Below are positions 1-8,770 of a DNA stretch of 64,000 bases, in pieces. The notes under the pieces were generated by a model, which made no database searches, was not told where the DNA came from, and saw only the letters and a list, made by a program, of their open reading frames with translations. Position numbers and translations under genes: made by a program. The stretch is taken from the NCBI RefSeq assembly GCF_025399835.1, contig NZ_JAODVR010000001.1, forward strand, positions 2,232,001-2,296,000, in the 5' to 3' direction. This stretch comes from Haloarchaeobius sp. HME9146 (lineage in GTDB: Archaea > Halobacteriota > Halobacteria > Halobacteriales > Natrialbaceae). Position 1 is the stretch's first letter; each line of letters begins with the position of its first letter.

Positions 1-239
1 AGCCGAACATCATCCGCGGTGTCGTCGAGATCGACGGCGAGCTCGTCAACACCGCAGAGTTCGACAACGACCTCACCAAGAAGTTCCCCGGCAAGGAGCT
101 GGAAGTCACCGACGTCGAGAAGGCATTCGTCTTCCACGTCGAGACGGACGGGTCCATGACGGTCGAGGAACTCGTTACCCGCGCCACCGACTCGATCGAG
201 GCACGGGCGACGGAACTGCAGGACGCAGTAACGCTATAA
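1..239 (+). CDS. rpoD: DNA-directed RNA polymerase subunit D (3' part only)
   Basis: The last 78 codons of an open frame run in from the left edge and stop at TAA 237-239. The visible residues ([14 protein letters not shown] ... [17 protein letters not shown]) match the C-terminal dimerisation part of archaeal RpoD, the alpha-like assembly platform of RNA polymerase (pairs with RpoL). The following order tRNA-Leu, L18e, L13, S9, RpoN, RpoK is the usual archaeal one and supports the call. Only the C-terminus is seen, so the N-terminal and any ferredoxin-like domain cannot be judged. Confidence 0.85.
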   Translation, partial: PNIIRGVVEIDGELVNTAEFDNDLTKKFPGKELEVTDVEKAFVFHVETDGSMTVEELVTRATDSIEARATELQDAVTL

Positions 240-358
240 TAGACACGTGACCCTTTCCAACCACACCCTGACGGACGCAGACCCCGCACTCAGCGCTGGC
301 TCCGGCCAGCGCGGAGTGGCGAGCGAAGTCGCTCGCGTCGGGCGAACGCGGTCGATAA

Positions 359-376
359 TCGAAAGTGGTTTGAAGG
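359..376 (+). promoter_or_regulatory. Possible BRE/TATA for tRNA-Leu
   Basis: CGAAAGTGG followed by TTTGAA lies about 45 bases before the tRNA and resembles a haloarchaeal BRE plus TATA box. It would start transcription near 396 and leave a short 5' leader for RNase P. The TATA match is imperfect, so the site is tentative. Confidence 0.35.
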
Positions 377-412
377 GGGGCACGGAACAAGGTAGTACCC
401 GCAAGGGTGCGA

Positions 413-497
413 GCAGGGATAGCCAAGTCTGGCCAACGGCGCAGCGTTCAGGGCGCTGTCCCATAGGGGTCCGCAGGTTCAAATCCTGCTCCCTGCA
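413..497 (+). tRNA. tRNA-Leu (anticodon CAG)
   Basis: A complete class II cloverleaf can be drawn. Acceptor GCAGGGA (413-419) pairs with TCCCTGC (490-496), with A497 as discriminator. The D arm is GCC/GGC. The anticodon stem CAGCG/CGCTG (442-446 with 454-458) closes loop TTCAGGG with anticodon CAG at 449-451. A long variable arm follows, and T arm GCAGG-TTCAAAT-CCTGC (473-489). There is no intron, and CCA is not encoded. It lies between rpoD and rpl18e, a common archaeal position. Confidence 0.95.
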
Positions 498-517
498 TCA
501 CTTCTCTCACAACTATC

Positions 518-524
518 AGGAGGA
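518..524 (+). promoter_or_regulatory. Shine-Dalgarno site of rpl18e
   Basis: AGGAGGA lies 5 bases before the ATG at 530 and is complementary to the haloarchaeal 16S rRNA 3' end (CACCUCCU). It fixes the start of rpl18e in the leader that begins at the tRNA. Confidence 0.6.
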
Positions 525-529
525 AAGCA

Positions 530-880
530 ATGAGTAAGACGAATCCGAGGCTCGGCAGTCTCATCGCCGAGCTGAAGTCGGTGTCTCGTACAGAAGACGC
601 TGACGTCTGGAGCGACGTCGCAGATCGACTCGAGAAACCACGGCGGACACACGCCGAGGTCAATCTTGGTCGAATCGAGCGCTACGCACGCGAAGACGAG
701 ACGGTCATCGTCCCGGGGAAGGTCCTCGGGTCCGGTGCCCTACAGAAGTCCGTGACGGTTGCGGCCGTCGACTTCTCCTCGTCCGCGAAGACCAAAATCG
801 AACAGGTCGGCGAAACGCTCGATTTAGAACAGGCAATCGAACAGAACCCCGAGGGTTCGAACGTCCGGGTGATCCGATGA
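530..880 (+). CDS. rpl18e: 50S ribosomal protein L18e
   Basis: This 116-aa protein has the full usual length of archaeal L18e (eL18 family) of the large subunit. Recognisable parts are the N-terminal [11 protein letters not shown] and the core [13 protein letters not shown]. Start ATG 530 follows a strong Shine-Dalgarno site. Its stop overlaps the ATG of rpl13 (ATGA), so the two are translationally coupled at the head of the L18e-L13-S9-RpoN-RpoK-enolase-S2 operon. Confidence 0.97.
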   Translation: MSKTNPRLGSLIAELKSVSRTEDADVWSDVADRLEKPRRTHAEVNLGRIERYAREDETVIVPGKVLGSGALQKSVTVAAVDFSSSAKTKIEQVGETLDLEQAIEQNPEGSNVRVIR

Positions 881-1317
881 GTCTCGCAGAATTCGACGCA
901 GACGTCGTCGTGGACGCCCGTGACTGCATCATGGGTCGCGTCGCGTCCCAGGTCGCAGAGCGCGCACTCGACGGCGAGACGGTCGCCGTCGTCAACGCGG
1001 AACAGGCCGTCATCACCGGCTCGAAGGACGACATCATGTCGGTCTACGAGAAGCGGGTGGAGGTCGGCTCCGACCAGGGACCGTACTACCCCAAGCGGCC
1101 GGACCGCATCTTCAAGCGGTCCATCCGCGGGATGCTCCCGTACAAGCAGTCCTACGGCCGCGAGGCGTTCGAAGGCGTCCGCGTGTACGTCGGCAACCCG
1201 TACGAGGACCAGGACGCAGAGATCCTCGACGGTACGTCGCTGGACCGACTGTCGAACATCAAGTTCGTCCAGCTGGGCGAAATCTCGGAGAAACTGGGTG
1301 CTAACGTCACATGGTAA
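877..1317 (+). CDS. rpl13: 50S ribosomal protein L13
   Basis: This 146-aa protein has the length and motifs of archaeal uL13: N-terminal [19 protein letters not shown], central [12 protein letters not shown] and [13 protein letters not shown]. It is an early-assembly 23S rRNA-binding protein. It overlaps rpl18e by 4 bases upstream and rps9 by 7 bases downstream, which indicates one tightly packed transcript. Confidence 0.97.
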   Translation: MSLAEFDADVVVDARDCIMGRVASQVAERALDGETVAVVNAEQAVITGSKDDIMSVYEKRVEVGSDQGPYYPKRPDRIFKRSIRGMLPYKQSYGREAFEGVRVYVGNPYEDQDAEILDGTSLDRLSNIKFVQLGEISEKLGANVTW

Positions 1318-1706
1318 CCAACACGTCCGGAAAGAAGAAGACGGCAATCGCCCGCGCGACCGTCAAGGACGGCAAGGGTCGCGTTCGAATCAACTCCAAG
1401 CCGGTCGAACTCGTCGACCCGGAGATCTCGCGACTGAAGATGCTGGAGCCGTTCCGCATCGTCGACGATGTCCGTGACGACATCGACGTCGACGTTCGCG
1501 TCTCCGGTGGTGGCATCAGCGGACAGGCAGACGCCGTCCGCACCGCCATCGCGCGTGGTATCGTCCAGCACACTGGCGACGCCGAACTCCGCGACGCGTA
1601 CATGGAGTTCGACCGTTCGCTGCTCGTCAACGACGTGCGCCAGTCCGAACCCAAGAAGTGGGGCGGCCCCGGCGCTCGTGCCCGCTACCAGAAGTCCTAC
1701 CGCTAA
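1311..1706 (+). CDS. rps9: 30S ribosomal protein S9
   Basis: This 131-aa protein is uS9: [17 protein letters not shown] at the N-terminus, [19 protein letters not shown] in the middle, and the diagnostic C-terminal tail ARYQKSYR, which reaches into the ribosomal P site. It overlaps rpl13 by 7 bases and is followed after 12 bases by rpoN. Confidence 0.97.
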   Translation: MVTNTSGKKKTAIARATVKDGKGRVRINSKPVELVDPEISRLKMLEPFRIVDDVRDDIDVDVRVSGGGISGQADAVRTAIARGIVQHTGDAELRDAYMEFDRSLLVNDVRQSEPKKWGGPGARARYQKSYR

Positions 1707-1718
1707 GGTGATCAAACC

Positions 1719-1913
1719 ATGATGGTACCAGTCCGGTGTTTCACGTGCGGCAACGTCGTCGGTGAGCACTGGGAGGAGTTCAAAGCGCGAACGCGCGAAG
1801 GCGAGGAAGACCCGAAAGAGGTGCTCGACGAGCTGGGCGTGGACCGGTACTGCTGCCGGCGCATGCTCGTCTCGCACAAGGACCTGGTCGACATCGTCTC
1901 CCCCTACCAGTGA
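1719..1913 (+). CDS. rpoN: DNA-directed RNA polymerase subunit N
   Basis: This 64-aa Zn-binding subunit is the Rpb10 homologue. It shows the family's CxxC (CFTCGNVVG) near the N-terminus and the CC pair ([17 protein letters not shown]), which together coordinate zinc. Two ATGs are adjacent (1719 and 1722), and either may be the start. It sits directly before rpoK with a 1-base overlap (TGATG), as in other archaea. Confidence 0.96.
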   Translation: MMVPVRCFTCGNVVGEHWEEFKARTREGEEDPKEVLDELGVDRYCCRRMLVSHKDLVDIVSPYQ

Positions 1914-2098
1914 TGCCACGACAACGTTACAATCGGTACGAGAAGGCTCGCATCCTCGGCGCTCGAGCGCTGCAGGTGTCGTACGGGGCACCAGTCCTCA
2001 TCGATACCGACCAGACGGAACCGATCCTCATCGCTGCCGAGGAGTACGACGCGAACGTGCTACCCTTTACGGTCAAGCGCGGTGATGACGACACATGA
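1913..2098 (+). CDS. rpoK: DNA-directed RNA polymerase subunit K
   Basis: This 61-aa protein is the omega/Rpb6 homologue. [21 protein letters not shown] is the conserved core that latches the largest subunit (core quoted from residue 8 on), and the acidic C-terminus is haloarchaeal. The ATG at 1913 overlaps the rpoN stop. A GTG one codon upstream is also in frame but is less likely. The stop overlaps the enolase start by 4 bases. Confidence 0.95.
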   Translation: MPRQRYNRYEKARILGARALQVSYGAPVLIDTDQTEPILIAAEEYDANVLPFTVKRGDDDT

Positions 2099-3300
2099 CA
2101 CTCATCACGGATATCCGACTCCGACGCGTACTGGATTCGCGCGGTAACCCGACCGTCGAGGCGGACGTACTGACGGAGAGCGGTGGGTTCGGCCGTGCTG
2201 CTGCACCCTCGGGTGCCAGCACCGGCGAGTACGAGGCCATCGAGCTCCCGCCGGGCGAAGCCATCGCGAAGGCCCGCGAACACGCGGTTCCGCGTCTCGT
2301 CAACTCGGCGTACGCCGGAAACCAGCGCGAGGTCGACGCGGCACTGCACGCCGCAGACGGCACCGACGACTTCTCGGAGATCGGTGCGAACAGCGCGGTC
2401 GCCATCTCGATGGCAGCCGCGAAAGCCGGCGCAGACATGCTCGGTGCACCGCTGTACCAGCATCTCGGCGGCGCGTTCCGTGGCGAGAACTTCCCGATTC
2501 CGCTCGGGAACGTCGTGGGTGGTGGCGAGCACGCTGCCGACGCGACGCACATCCAGGAGTTCCTCTCCGCACCCGTCGGCGCGCCGAGCGTGTCCGACGC
2601 GGTGTTCGCCAACGCGGCCGTCCACGGCAAGGTTGCAGACATCCTCGACGAGCGCGACGAGCCCTGCGGCAAGGGCGACGAAGGTGCCTGGGCACCGTCC
2701 ATCGACGATGCCGAGGCGTTCGAGATCGTCGAGCAGGCGACCGACGAGGTCGCAGACGAGTTCGGCTTCGAGATCGGCTTCGGCCTCGACATGGCCGGTG
2801 CCGAGCTGTACGACGCCGACGAGGAGGTCTACCGCTACGGTGACGACGAGAAGACGACGGCCGAGCAGGTCGACTACGTCGCAGAGCTCGTCGAGGAGTA
2901 CGACCTCGTCTACGTCGAGGACCCGCTCGACGAGAACGACTACGAGGCATTCGCCGACCTGACCGACCGCGTCGGCGACCAGACGCTCATCTGCGGGGAC
3001 GACCTGTTCGTAACGAACACGGCGCGTCTCCAGGACGGCATCGACCAGGGCGCGGCCAACAGCATCCTCATCAAGCCGAACCAGATCGGGACGCTGACGG
3101 ACGCGTTCGACGCCGTCGAACTCGCCACCCGTAACGGGTACGACTCGGTCATCTCCCATCGGTCGGGCGAGACCGAGGACACGACCATCGCACACCTCGC
3201 CGTGGCGACCGACGCCCCGTTCATCAAGACGGGCGCGGTCGGTGGCGAGCGAACCGCAAAGCTCAACGAACTCATCCGAATCGCAGACGACGCACTATGA
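2095..3300 (+). CDS. eno: Enolase (phosphopyruvate hydratase)
   Basis: This 401-aa protein converts 2-phosphoglycerate to phosphoenolpyruvate in the lower glycolytic trunk. The N-terminal domain shows [14 protein letters not shown] and the substrate loop [11 protein letters not shown]. The barrel carries Mg ligands in [15 protein letters not shown] and ICGDDLF, the catalytic Lys in ILIKPNQIG, and the signature SHRSGETED. The length is normal. It overlaps rpoK and rps2 by 4 bases each, so a glycolytic enzyme is co-expressed with translation genes, a common archaeal arrangement. Confidence 0.98.
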   Translation: MTLITDIRLRRVLDSRGNPTVEADVLTESGGFGRAAAPSGASTGEYEAIELPPGEAIAKAREHAVPRLVNSAYAGNQREVDAALHAADGTDDFSEIGANSAVAISMAAAKAGADMLGAPLYQHLGGAFRGENFPIPLGNVVGGGEHAADATHIQEFLSAPVGAPSVSDAVFANAAVHGKVADILDERDEPCGKGDEGAWAPSIDDAEAFEIVEQATDEVADEFGFEIGFGLDMAGAELYDADEEVYRYGDDEKTTAEQVDYVAELVEEYDLVYVEDPLDENDYEAFADLTDRVGDQTLICGDDLFVTNTARLQDGIDQGAANSILIKPNQIGTLTDAFDAVELATRNGYDSVISHRSGETEDTTIAHLAVATDAPFIKTGAVGGERTAKLNELIRIADDAL

Positions 3301-4073
3301 CAGAGCAAGAGCAAGAACAGGAAGGGCTCGACGCCTCCGACGTCGACGTGGACCCCGAACCCGCCGAGGGTGCCGGTCCCGCGGCCGAGGCAGAGGACGC
3401 AGAGCCCGTCGACGCAGAGGACGCCGAGGCCGCCGCGGCCGAGGCTGAAGAAGCAGAGCCGACACTCGACGAGGACGTCATGTCCGACGAGGAGGCCGAC
3501 CTCCTCATCCCGGTCGAGGACTACCTCGGCGCTGGTGTCCACATCGGTACCCAGCAGAAGACCAAGGACATGGAACGGTTCATCCACCGTGTCCGCACGG
3601 ACGGGCTGTACGTGCTCGACGTGGGCAAGACGGACTCGCGGGTCCGCACGGCCGCGGACTTCCTGGCGAACTACGCGCCCGAGCAGATCCTCGTGACGAG
3701 CTCGCGCCAGTACGGTCGCTTCCCGGCGAAGAAGTTCGCCGACGCCATCGGGGCACGCGCCCGTACCGGCCGGTTCATCCCGGGCACGCTGACGAACCCG
3801 AAGTACGACGGCTACATCGAGCCGGACGTCGTGGTCGTCACCGACCCCATCGGTGACAGCCAGGCCGTCAAGGAGGCCATCACGGTCGGCATCCCGGTCA
3901 TCGCGATGTGTGACTCGAACAACCAGACCAGCAACGTCGACCTCGTCATCCCGACGAACAACAAGGGTCGCAAGGCCCTGTCGGTCGTCTACTGGCTGCT
4001 GGCCAACGAGACGCTCGACCGCCGCGGTGCCGAGCCGAGCTACTCGCTCGACGACTTCGAGAGCGGGATTTAA
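3297..4073 (+). CDS. rps2: 30S ribosomal protein S2 with acidic N-terminal extension
   Basis: This 258-aa uS2 binds the head-body junction of the small subunit. The core begins near residue 62 ([19 protein letters not shown]), followed by [15 protein letters not shown] and the [15 protein letters not shown] motif. The first ~60 residues are almost entirely Glu, Asp, Ala and Pro and do not belong to the core fold. The start at 3297 overlaps the eno stop and supports the long form. It is the last gene of the operon. Confidence 0.96.
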   Translation: MTEQEQEQEGLDASDVDVDPEPAEGAGPAAEAEDAEPVDAEDAEAAAAEAEEAEPTLDEDVMSDEEADLLIPVEDYLGAGVHIGTQQKTKDMERFIHRVRTDGLYVLDVGKTDSRVRTAADFLANYAPEQILVTSSRQYGRFPAKKFADAIGARARTGRFIPGTLTNPKYDGYIEPDVVVVTDPIGDSQAVKEAITVGIPVIAMCDSNNQTSNVDLVIPTNNKGRKALSVVYWLLANETLDRRGAEPSYSLDDFESGI

Positions 4074-4074
4074 A

Positions 4075-4106
4075 CGGCTTTTCGAGGTTCGCGTTTCGTT
4101 TTCACC
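4075..4106 (+). terminator. Possible T-rich terminator after rps2
   Basis: Two short T runs (CTTTTCG and CGTTTCGTTTTC) follow the rps2 stop within 32 bases. Oligo-T tracts of this kind end many haloarchaeal transcripts. There is no strong hairpin. Confidence 0.3.
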
Positions 4107-4215
4107 GACTCCTGCTCCCCAGTGGCGACGCCGTCCGGACGGTACTGGCCTGGGGGCGGGCCTATGCAGGTTAGGTCAGGGGTCGATACGGGTGGCGCTC
4201 CTCTGGTCGGGTAGT

Positions 4216-5058
4216 ATGCCAACCGGCAGTCTCTCGCGGGCGGTCGCGGTGTTCTCGGTCGTACTTCTGGTCCTCTCGGTCGTGCCGGCGGGTGGTGCGG
4301 CGATGGCAACCGCATCGAACCTCCACGGCGGGCAGATCTCGCCCGGGACCGTCGACGACGACACGACGGTCCGCCACGAGGTGTCGTACCGGGTGGACGA
4401 CCTGAGCGCGGACGGTGACACCGACGTGTTCTACGTGCGGTTCCCGGACGGCGTAGCGCTCGCGCCGGAGAACGTTCAGGTCGTGAACCGGGAGACGGGT
4501 GAGACGGTCGCGGTGTCTTCCAGTCCGACCGTCGTCGACGGAACCGACGGCGACGGCGTCCGGGACACGATACGGTTCGCGGTGAGCCCGGACGGCCAGG
4601 GGAGCGTCGACGTGGCGGTGAACCTGACGACGCTGGTTCGCTGGCCGGACGTTCAGGGAGACAGTGACGCGCTCGTGCTCGGGTCGGTCATCGACAGCAG
4701 TGGGAGCAACGTCCCGCCGAGTCGAATCGGGTCCGTGCTGGTGCGAGATACCGGCGGCAGTTCGACGACCACCACCACGGGCACCACGACGACGCAGCGG
4801 ACCAGTGCGACGACACAGACCACGACGACGCAGCGAACCAGTGCGACGACGCAGACCACCACGGCGCAGACCACGACAGCGGCCGGAACGACCACGGAGG
4901 CCACGACGGCGGTGCCGACAACCGATGCCGGTGACGACGGTGGCGGTGGGACACTGCCGGACCAGGAGGGAATCGAGGGGACACCCGGGCTCGGCCTCGA
5001 GGTCGGGGGACTCGCCGTGTTGCTCGTGACGCTGGCGCTTCACCGCCGGCAGCGCTGA
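4216..5058 (+). CDS. Secreted surface-anchored protein with Thr-rich stalk
   Basis: This 280-aa protein of unknown function has a Sec-type signal peptide (about residues 5-30). A beta-rich ectodomain (~35-170, e.g. VSYRVDDLSADGDTDVFYVRF) follows, then a Thr/Gln stalk (~178-230), a GDDGGGG linker and a C-terminal hydrophobic segment ending HRRQR. Stalk, hydrophobic segment and basic tail look like archaeosortase-processed surface proteins (PGF-CTERM class), but the motif here is PGLG rather than PGF. The ATG at 4216 places the signal peptide correctly. The stalk would be O-glycosylated if it follows known halophile surface proteins. Confidence 0.7.
   Translation: MPTGSLSRAVAVFSVVLLVLSVVPAGGAAMATASNLHGGQISPGTVDDDTTVRHEVSYRVDDLSADGDTDVFYVRFPDGVALAPENVQVVNRETGETVAVSSSPTVVDGTDGDGVRDTIRFAVSPDGQGSVDVAVNLTTLVRWPDVQGDSDALVLGSVIDSSGSNVPPSRIGSVLVRDTGGSSTTTTTGTTTTQRTSATTQTTTTQRTSATTQTTTAQTTTAAGTTTEATTAVPTTDAGDDGGGGTLPDQEGIEGTPGLGLEVGGLAVLLVTLALHRRQR
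4786..4857 (+). repeat. Two 36-bp tandem units in the Thr-rich stalk
   Basis: Two nearly identical 36-base units (4786-4821 and 4822-4857, differing at two positions) encode the 12-residue unit TTTQRTSATTQT twice. This is low-complexity coding sequence of a glycosylatable stalk, prone to expansion and contraction by slippage. Confidence 0.85.
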
Positions 5059-5123
5059 CACCGCCTCGACCGGTCCCACGTCGATTCGACAACACTCTTT
5101 GTCACGGCCGGGCGAGAACGGGT

Positions 5124-6125
5124 ATGCACACGGCAAGCGCTCCCGGCAAGGTCTACCTGTTCGGGGAGCACGCCGTCGTCTACGGCGAACCGGCGATTCC
5201 CTGCGCCGTGGAACGTCGGGCGACGGTGACGGTGGAGGAACGGTCGGACGGGCGACTCCGGGTCGACGCACAGGACCTGCATATCGAGGGGTTCACCGTC
5301 GAGTACGGCGAGACGGGGCCGGCGGTCGACGCGCCCAAGGCCGTCCTCGAGGCGGCGACGGAGTACGTCGACGGGGCCATCGCGCAGGTGCGGGACGCTG
5401 CGGACGCGCCCGGCGCTGGTTTCGACGTGACCATCGAGAGCGACATCCCGCTCGGTGCGGGGCTCGGCTCCTCGGCGGCCGTGGTCGTCGCCAGTATCGC
5501 GGCGGCGACGAGCGAACTCGGCGTCGAGCTGGACCCGCGCGAGGTCGCCGAGCGGGCGTACCAGGTCGAACTCAACGTCCAGGACGGGCAAGCCTCGCGG
5601 GCGGACACGTTCTGCTCGGCGATGGGTGGCGCAGTGAGAGTGGAAGGTGATGACTGCCGGACCATCGACGCCCCGGACCTGCCGTTCGTCATCGGATTCG
5701 ACGGCGGGAGCGGCGACACCGGGAAGCTGGTCGCGGGCGTTCGCGAACTGCGCGAGCAGTACGACTTCGCCGCGGACACGGTGGCCGCAATCGGGGACGT
5801 GGTCCGCGAGGGCGAGACGCTGCTCGCCGAAAGCCAGGGTGGGGCGACCGTGGACGACGACGTGCTCACCGAACTCGGCCAGCTGATGAACTTCGACCAC
5901 GGGCTGCTGGAGGCGCTCGGGGTCTCCTCGCGCTCGCTCGACGACATGGTGTGGACCGCCCGCGAGGCCGGGGCGCACGGGGCGAAGCTCACCGGAGCGG
6001 GTGGTGGCGGGTGCATCGTCGCGCTTGACCGCTCCGATGGCACGGAGACCGCACTCTCGTACGAGGCGGCCTGCCAGGAGGTCTTCCGGGCCGAACTCGC
6101 CCACGAGGGGGTGCGTCTCGAATGA
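5124..6125 (+). CDS. mvk: Mevalonate kinase
   Basis: This 333-aa GHMP-family kinase phosphorylates mevalonate in isoprenoid (archaeal lipid) synthesis. Motif 1 is SAPGKVYLFGEHAVVYGEPA, the ATP-binding glycine loop is PLGAGLGSSAAVVVA, and the C-terminal motif 3 is KLTGAGGGGCIVAL. The length is typical. The stop overlaps the isopentenyl phosphate kinase start (ATGA), placing consecutive parts of the archaeal mevalonate route in one operon. Confidence 0.96.
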   Translation: MHTASAPGKVYLFGEHAVVYGEPAIPCAVERRATVTVEERSDGRLRVDAQDLHIEGFTVEYGETGPAVDAPKAVLEAATEYVDGAIAQVRDAADAPGAGFDVTIESDIPLGAGLGSSAAVVVASIAAATSELGVELDPREVAERAYQVELNVQDGQASRADTFCSAMGGAVRVEGDDCRTIDAPDLPFVIGFDGGSGDTGKLVAGVRELREQYDFAADTVAAIGDVVREGETLLAESQGGATVDDDVLTELGQLMNFDHGLLEALGVSSRSLDDMVWTAREAGAHGAKLTGAGGGGCIVALDRSDGTETALSYEAACQEVFRAELAHEGVRLE

Positions 6126-6856
6126 GTGGCCCCACAGTGCTCAAGCTCGGCGGGTCGGTCATCACCGACAAGGACCGCGCCGAGACGGTCGACGGGCGGG
6201 CGCTGGACCGGGCGGCCGACGCGGTTGCGGGCCACGACGACATCGTGCTGGTCCACGGCGGCGGTTCCTTCGGCCATCACAACGCGAAGGAGTACGGCGT
6301 GAGCACCACCGACGGGACCCACGAGGTCGATGGCGTCCTCGACATCCACAACGCGATGAAGGCCCTGAACGGGCTGGTCCTCCGGCGGCTCCACGAGCGG
6401 GACGTGCCAGCCGTACCGGTCCACCCGTTCTCGGCGGCCAGCCGCGACGAATCGGGCGAATTGACCCTGCCCGCCCAGCAGATTCAGACCATGCTCGACG
6501 AGGGGTTCGTCCCGGTGCTCCACGGCGACGTCATCGCCCACGCTGGTGAGGGTGTGACGGTTCTTTCGGGGGACGAGATCGTCACGTCGCTCGCGGAATC
6601 CCTGGACGCCTCGCGGGTCGGGCTCTGTTCGACCGTGCCGGGTGTCCTGGACGCCGACGACGCCGTGATTCCCCGCATCGAGGCCTACGACGACGTGGCC
6701 GACGTGCTGGGCGGTGCAGAGACGACCGACGTCTCGGGCGGGATGGCCGGGAAGGTCCAGACCCTGCTGGCGCTCGGGATGCCCGCGTCTATCTTCGGGC
6801 TCGACGCGCTCGCTTCCTTCCTCGCGGGCGAGTCGCCCGGGACGACCATCGCGTAG
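6122..6856 (+). CDS. ipk: Isopentenyl phosphate kinase
   Basis: This 244-aa amino-acid-kinase-fold enzyme converts isopentenyl phosphate to isopentenyl diphosphate, the last step of the archaeal mevalonate branch. The N-terminal LKLGGSVITDK and VHGGGSFGHHNAKEYG carry the nucleotide glycine loop and the substrate-binding His. VSGGMAGKVQTLLALG is the C-terminal motif. It overlaps mvk by 4 bases. In many haloarchaea RNase J follows directly, but here an oppositely oriented block (6857-8640) intervenes. Confidence 0.95.
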   Translation: MSGPTVLKLGGSVITDKDRAETVDGRALDRAADAVAGHDDIVLVHGGGSFGHHNAKEYGVSTTDGTHEVDGVLDIHNAMKALNGLVLRRLHERDVPAVPVHPFSAASRDESGELTLPAQQIQTMLDEGFVPVLHGDVIAHAGEGVTVLSGDEIVTSLAESLDASRVGLCSTVPGVLDADDAVIPRIEAYDDVADVLGGAETTDVSGGMAGKVQTLLALGMPASIFGLDALASFLAGESPGTTIA

Positions 6857-7546
6857 TTAGCAGAAGTTCTGGGTGACGTAGACGGTCGTCATCCCGTCTT
6901 CTTCGACGACTGCCACGCCGATTCCTTCGTTCTGCCAGTAGTCCTGCAGGATGTTCTCCCGGTGGCCGTCGGAGTTCATCCAGCCATCGACGACGCGGTC
7001 GGCGAGCGCTGCCTCGGAGTACCCGGTCCCACCGAACTGCGTCTTGTAGATGTTCTCCGCGCCGGTCGCGTAGTAGCCGTCGCCCCGGTCGACGCGGCAG
7101 TCGTAGCCGAACCGGTCGTAGCGGTCGCCCATCGTCTCGCCGTCGGGGGCGGTGTGGGCGAAGTAGCCCTCACGGCTCATGTCGCGGCTGTGATAGCGAG
7201 CGATCTCTCGGAGGCCAGGCTGGTGGGTCAGCGGGGACAGCCCGCGGTCGGTTCGTCGGTCGTTGACCGCCTGGTGCACGAGGCGCTCGAGTTCGCCAGC
7301 GTCGACGCCGGACTCACCGGAGGTTGTGGTCTGGGTGGGTGTCGGGGCGGGGGTCGTCGTTGCCGTCGTCGTCTGGGTCGGCGGGCTGGTAGCGGTTGGA
7401 GTGCTGGTCGGTGCGTCGGTCGCGGGCTCGGCCGGTCGGTCGGGCGCGAGGTCGACGTACCCGGCGGCTTGGCCGCCGGCGACGACGATCAGGACGAGGA
7501 CGAGCGAGAGGCCCAGATACCGACGGGGTGTGCTGGAGGGAGCCAT
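6857..7546 (-). CDS. CAP-domain (SCP/PR1-like) secreted protein, copy A
   Basis: This 229-aa protein has an N-terminal membrane anchor or signal (residues ~10-30), a Pro/Thr stalk (~35-75) and a CAP domain (~80-229). CAP signatures are RYHSRDMSREGYFAH, TGAENIYK, HRENIL and the C-terminal YVTQNFC. CAP proteins are extracellular; activities vary and none can be assigned here. It ends one base after the ipk stop, tail to tail. The ATG at 7546 is preferred to the GTG one codon upstream. It is a paralogue of the next gene, probably by tandem duplication. Confidence 0.88.
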   Translation of the reverse strand: MAPSSTPRRYLGLSLVLVLIVVAGGQAAGYVDLAPDRPAEPATDAPTSTPTATSPPTQTTTATTTPAPTPTQTTTSGESGVDAGELERLVHQAVNDRRTDRGLSPLTHQPGLREIARYHSRDMSREGYFAHTAPDGETMGDRYDRFGYDCRVDRGDGYYATGAENIYKTQFGGTGYSEAALADRVVDGWMNSDGHRENILQDYWQNEGIGVAVVEEDGMTTVYVTQNFC

Positions 7547-7672
7547 CACCGGCCCGTGTCTCTACACGGCTAAAAGTCCGGTTATCCTGTCCGTGAACGG
7601 TTCAAAAGCCTGAATTTCGAAACCAGTGTCACCTCGGACCGAATCCCATCGTGTGACGCGGTCGCCGCCGGT

Positions 7673-8323
7673 TCAACAGAAGTTCTGGGTGACGTACACG
7701 TGGGTCCGCCCGTCCTCCTCCTTGACCCACACACCGATTCCCTCCTGCTCCCAGTACGGCCGGAGGAGGTTCTCGCGGTGGCTCGGCGACTCCATCCAGC
7801 CGGTGACGGTTCGCTCTGCTATCTCGGCCTCGGTGTAGGAGGTACCGCCGAAGCTGGTGTAGTAGATGTTCTCCCCGCCTTTCGTGTACGTCAGCGTCCC
7901 GGTGCTGATGTAGCAGTCGTAGCCGAACAGGCCGTAGCGGTCGCTGAGCGTCTCGCCCTCGGGCGAGGCGTGTGCGAAGTAGTCATCGCGGGCCATGTCG
8001 CGGCTGTGGTACCGGGCGACCACCGCGAGGTCCGGGTCGAAATCGACCCGCGAGAGCCCCTGCGCCTGGCGCTCTTCGTTGACCGCCTCGTGGACGAGTC
8101 GCTCGAGCAACGAGGGGGAGAGCGCTCTCGCCTCGGCATCCGGCTGGGACGTTCCCACATCGGGGGTCGTCTGTGGCGCGTCCGCAGCGTCCCGGCTGTC
8201 GAGGTCGAAGAAGTCGTCGCGGATCTCACTCGCCTCGGCTCCGAAGTCCACCACGCCACCGACCTGCAGAAGGACCAGTGAAAGGAGGAGAATCGTCAGC
8301 AGAGAGCGTGTGGTCCGTCTCAT
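7673..8323 (-). CDS. CAP-domain (SCP/PR1-like) secreted protein, copy B
   Basis: This 216-aa protein has a signal or anchor sequence (MRRTTRSLLTILLLSLVLLQ), a short spacer and a CAP domain with RYHSRDMARDDYFAHASPEG, GGENIYY, SHRENLL and C-terminal YVTQNFC. It is clearly related to copy A but has a short acidic spacer in place of a Thr/Pro stalk. The frame stays open upstream to 8878, but that part overlaps the AN1 gene and lacks signal-like sequence, so the start at 8323 is chosen. Substrate and activity are unknown. Confidence 0.87.
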   Translation of the reverse strand: MRRTTRSLLTILLLSLVLLQVGGVVDFGAEASEIRDDFFDLDSRDAADAPQTTPDVGTSQPDAEARALSPSLLERLVHEAVNEERQAQGLSRVDFDPDLAVVARYHSRDMARDDYFAHASPEGETLSDRYGLFGYDCYISTGTLTYTKGGENIYYTSFGGTSYTEAEIAERTVTGWMESPSHRENLLRPYWEQEGIGVWVKEEDGRTHVYVTQNFC

Positions 8324-8376
8324 CGTCAGTTCGTATAGTTCCCCTGAGGAGAAAAACCGTCCACCTACGCGGTCTC

Positions 8377-8640
8377 TCAGCGTCGAAAGCGTCGAAACGG
8401 GCCGAGCAAGGAGTCGAGGGCACTCATGATGACGTTCCCGTCGCCGTGGGACCGGTCGGACTGGTTGTACGACTGGCCGATGAAGACCTGCTGGCCGGAC
8501 TTGCGGTCGGCGACGCGCGCGAGGCCCTGGCAGTCGTGTCGTTCCGGTAATCGGTGTGTGCCACAGTGCAGTTCCTCGCACTCGTTGCACCGGTACGGGA
8601 AGCCCTCGGGCTCGGTCCCGCAGTATGCACACTCTCCCAT
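8377..8640 (-). CDS. AN1-type zinc finger protein
   Basis: This 87-aa protein begins with a complete AN1 finger. C4 and C7 (CAYC), C18 and C21 (CNEC), C26, H29, H35 and C37 follow the family spacing CxxC-x10-CxxC-x4-CxxH-x5-HxC. The C-terminal half is polar, ending in a basic, hydrophobic tail (SALDSLLGPFRRFRR) that could bind membrane or protein. AN1 fingers are found in eukaryotic stress and ubiquitin-linked proteins; their archaeal role is not established. It is transcribed in the same direction as the two CAP genes. Confidence 0.9.
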   Translation of the reverse strand: MGECAYCGTEPEGFPYRCNECEELHCGTHRLPERHDCQGLARVADRKSGQQVFIGQSYNQSDRSHGDGNVIMSALDSLLGPFRRFRR

Positions 8641-8770
8641 GGCCGTGTCTAGTCCTACCGAGCATTAAGTCTGTGCACGTCCATGATGTGAGGGAAATTC
8701 GCACGTTCCGGTGTGGCACGAACCGGCAGTCGCCGCCGATTCTGCCCGTCGGGCGAGACACAACCCACGC

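Noticed and set aside
4760-4900. CRISPR-like or satellite repeat
   Set aside because: The 36-bp units are directly adjacent without spacers and encode a Thr-rich stalk in frame.
5040-6541. Minus-strand frames opposite mvk and ipk
   Set aside because: No motif support; both plus-strand genes are standard mevalonate-pathway enzymes.
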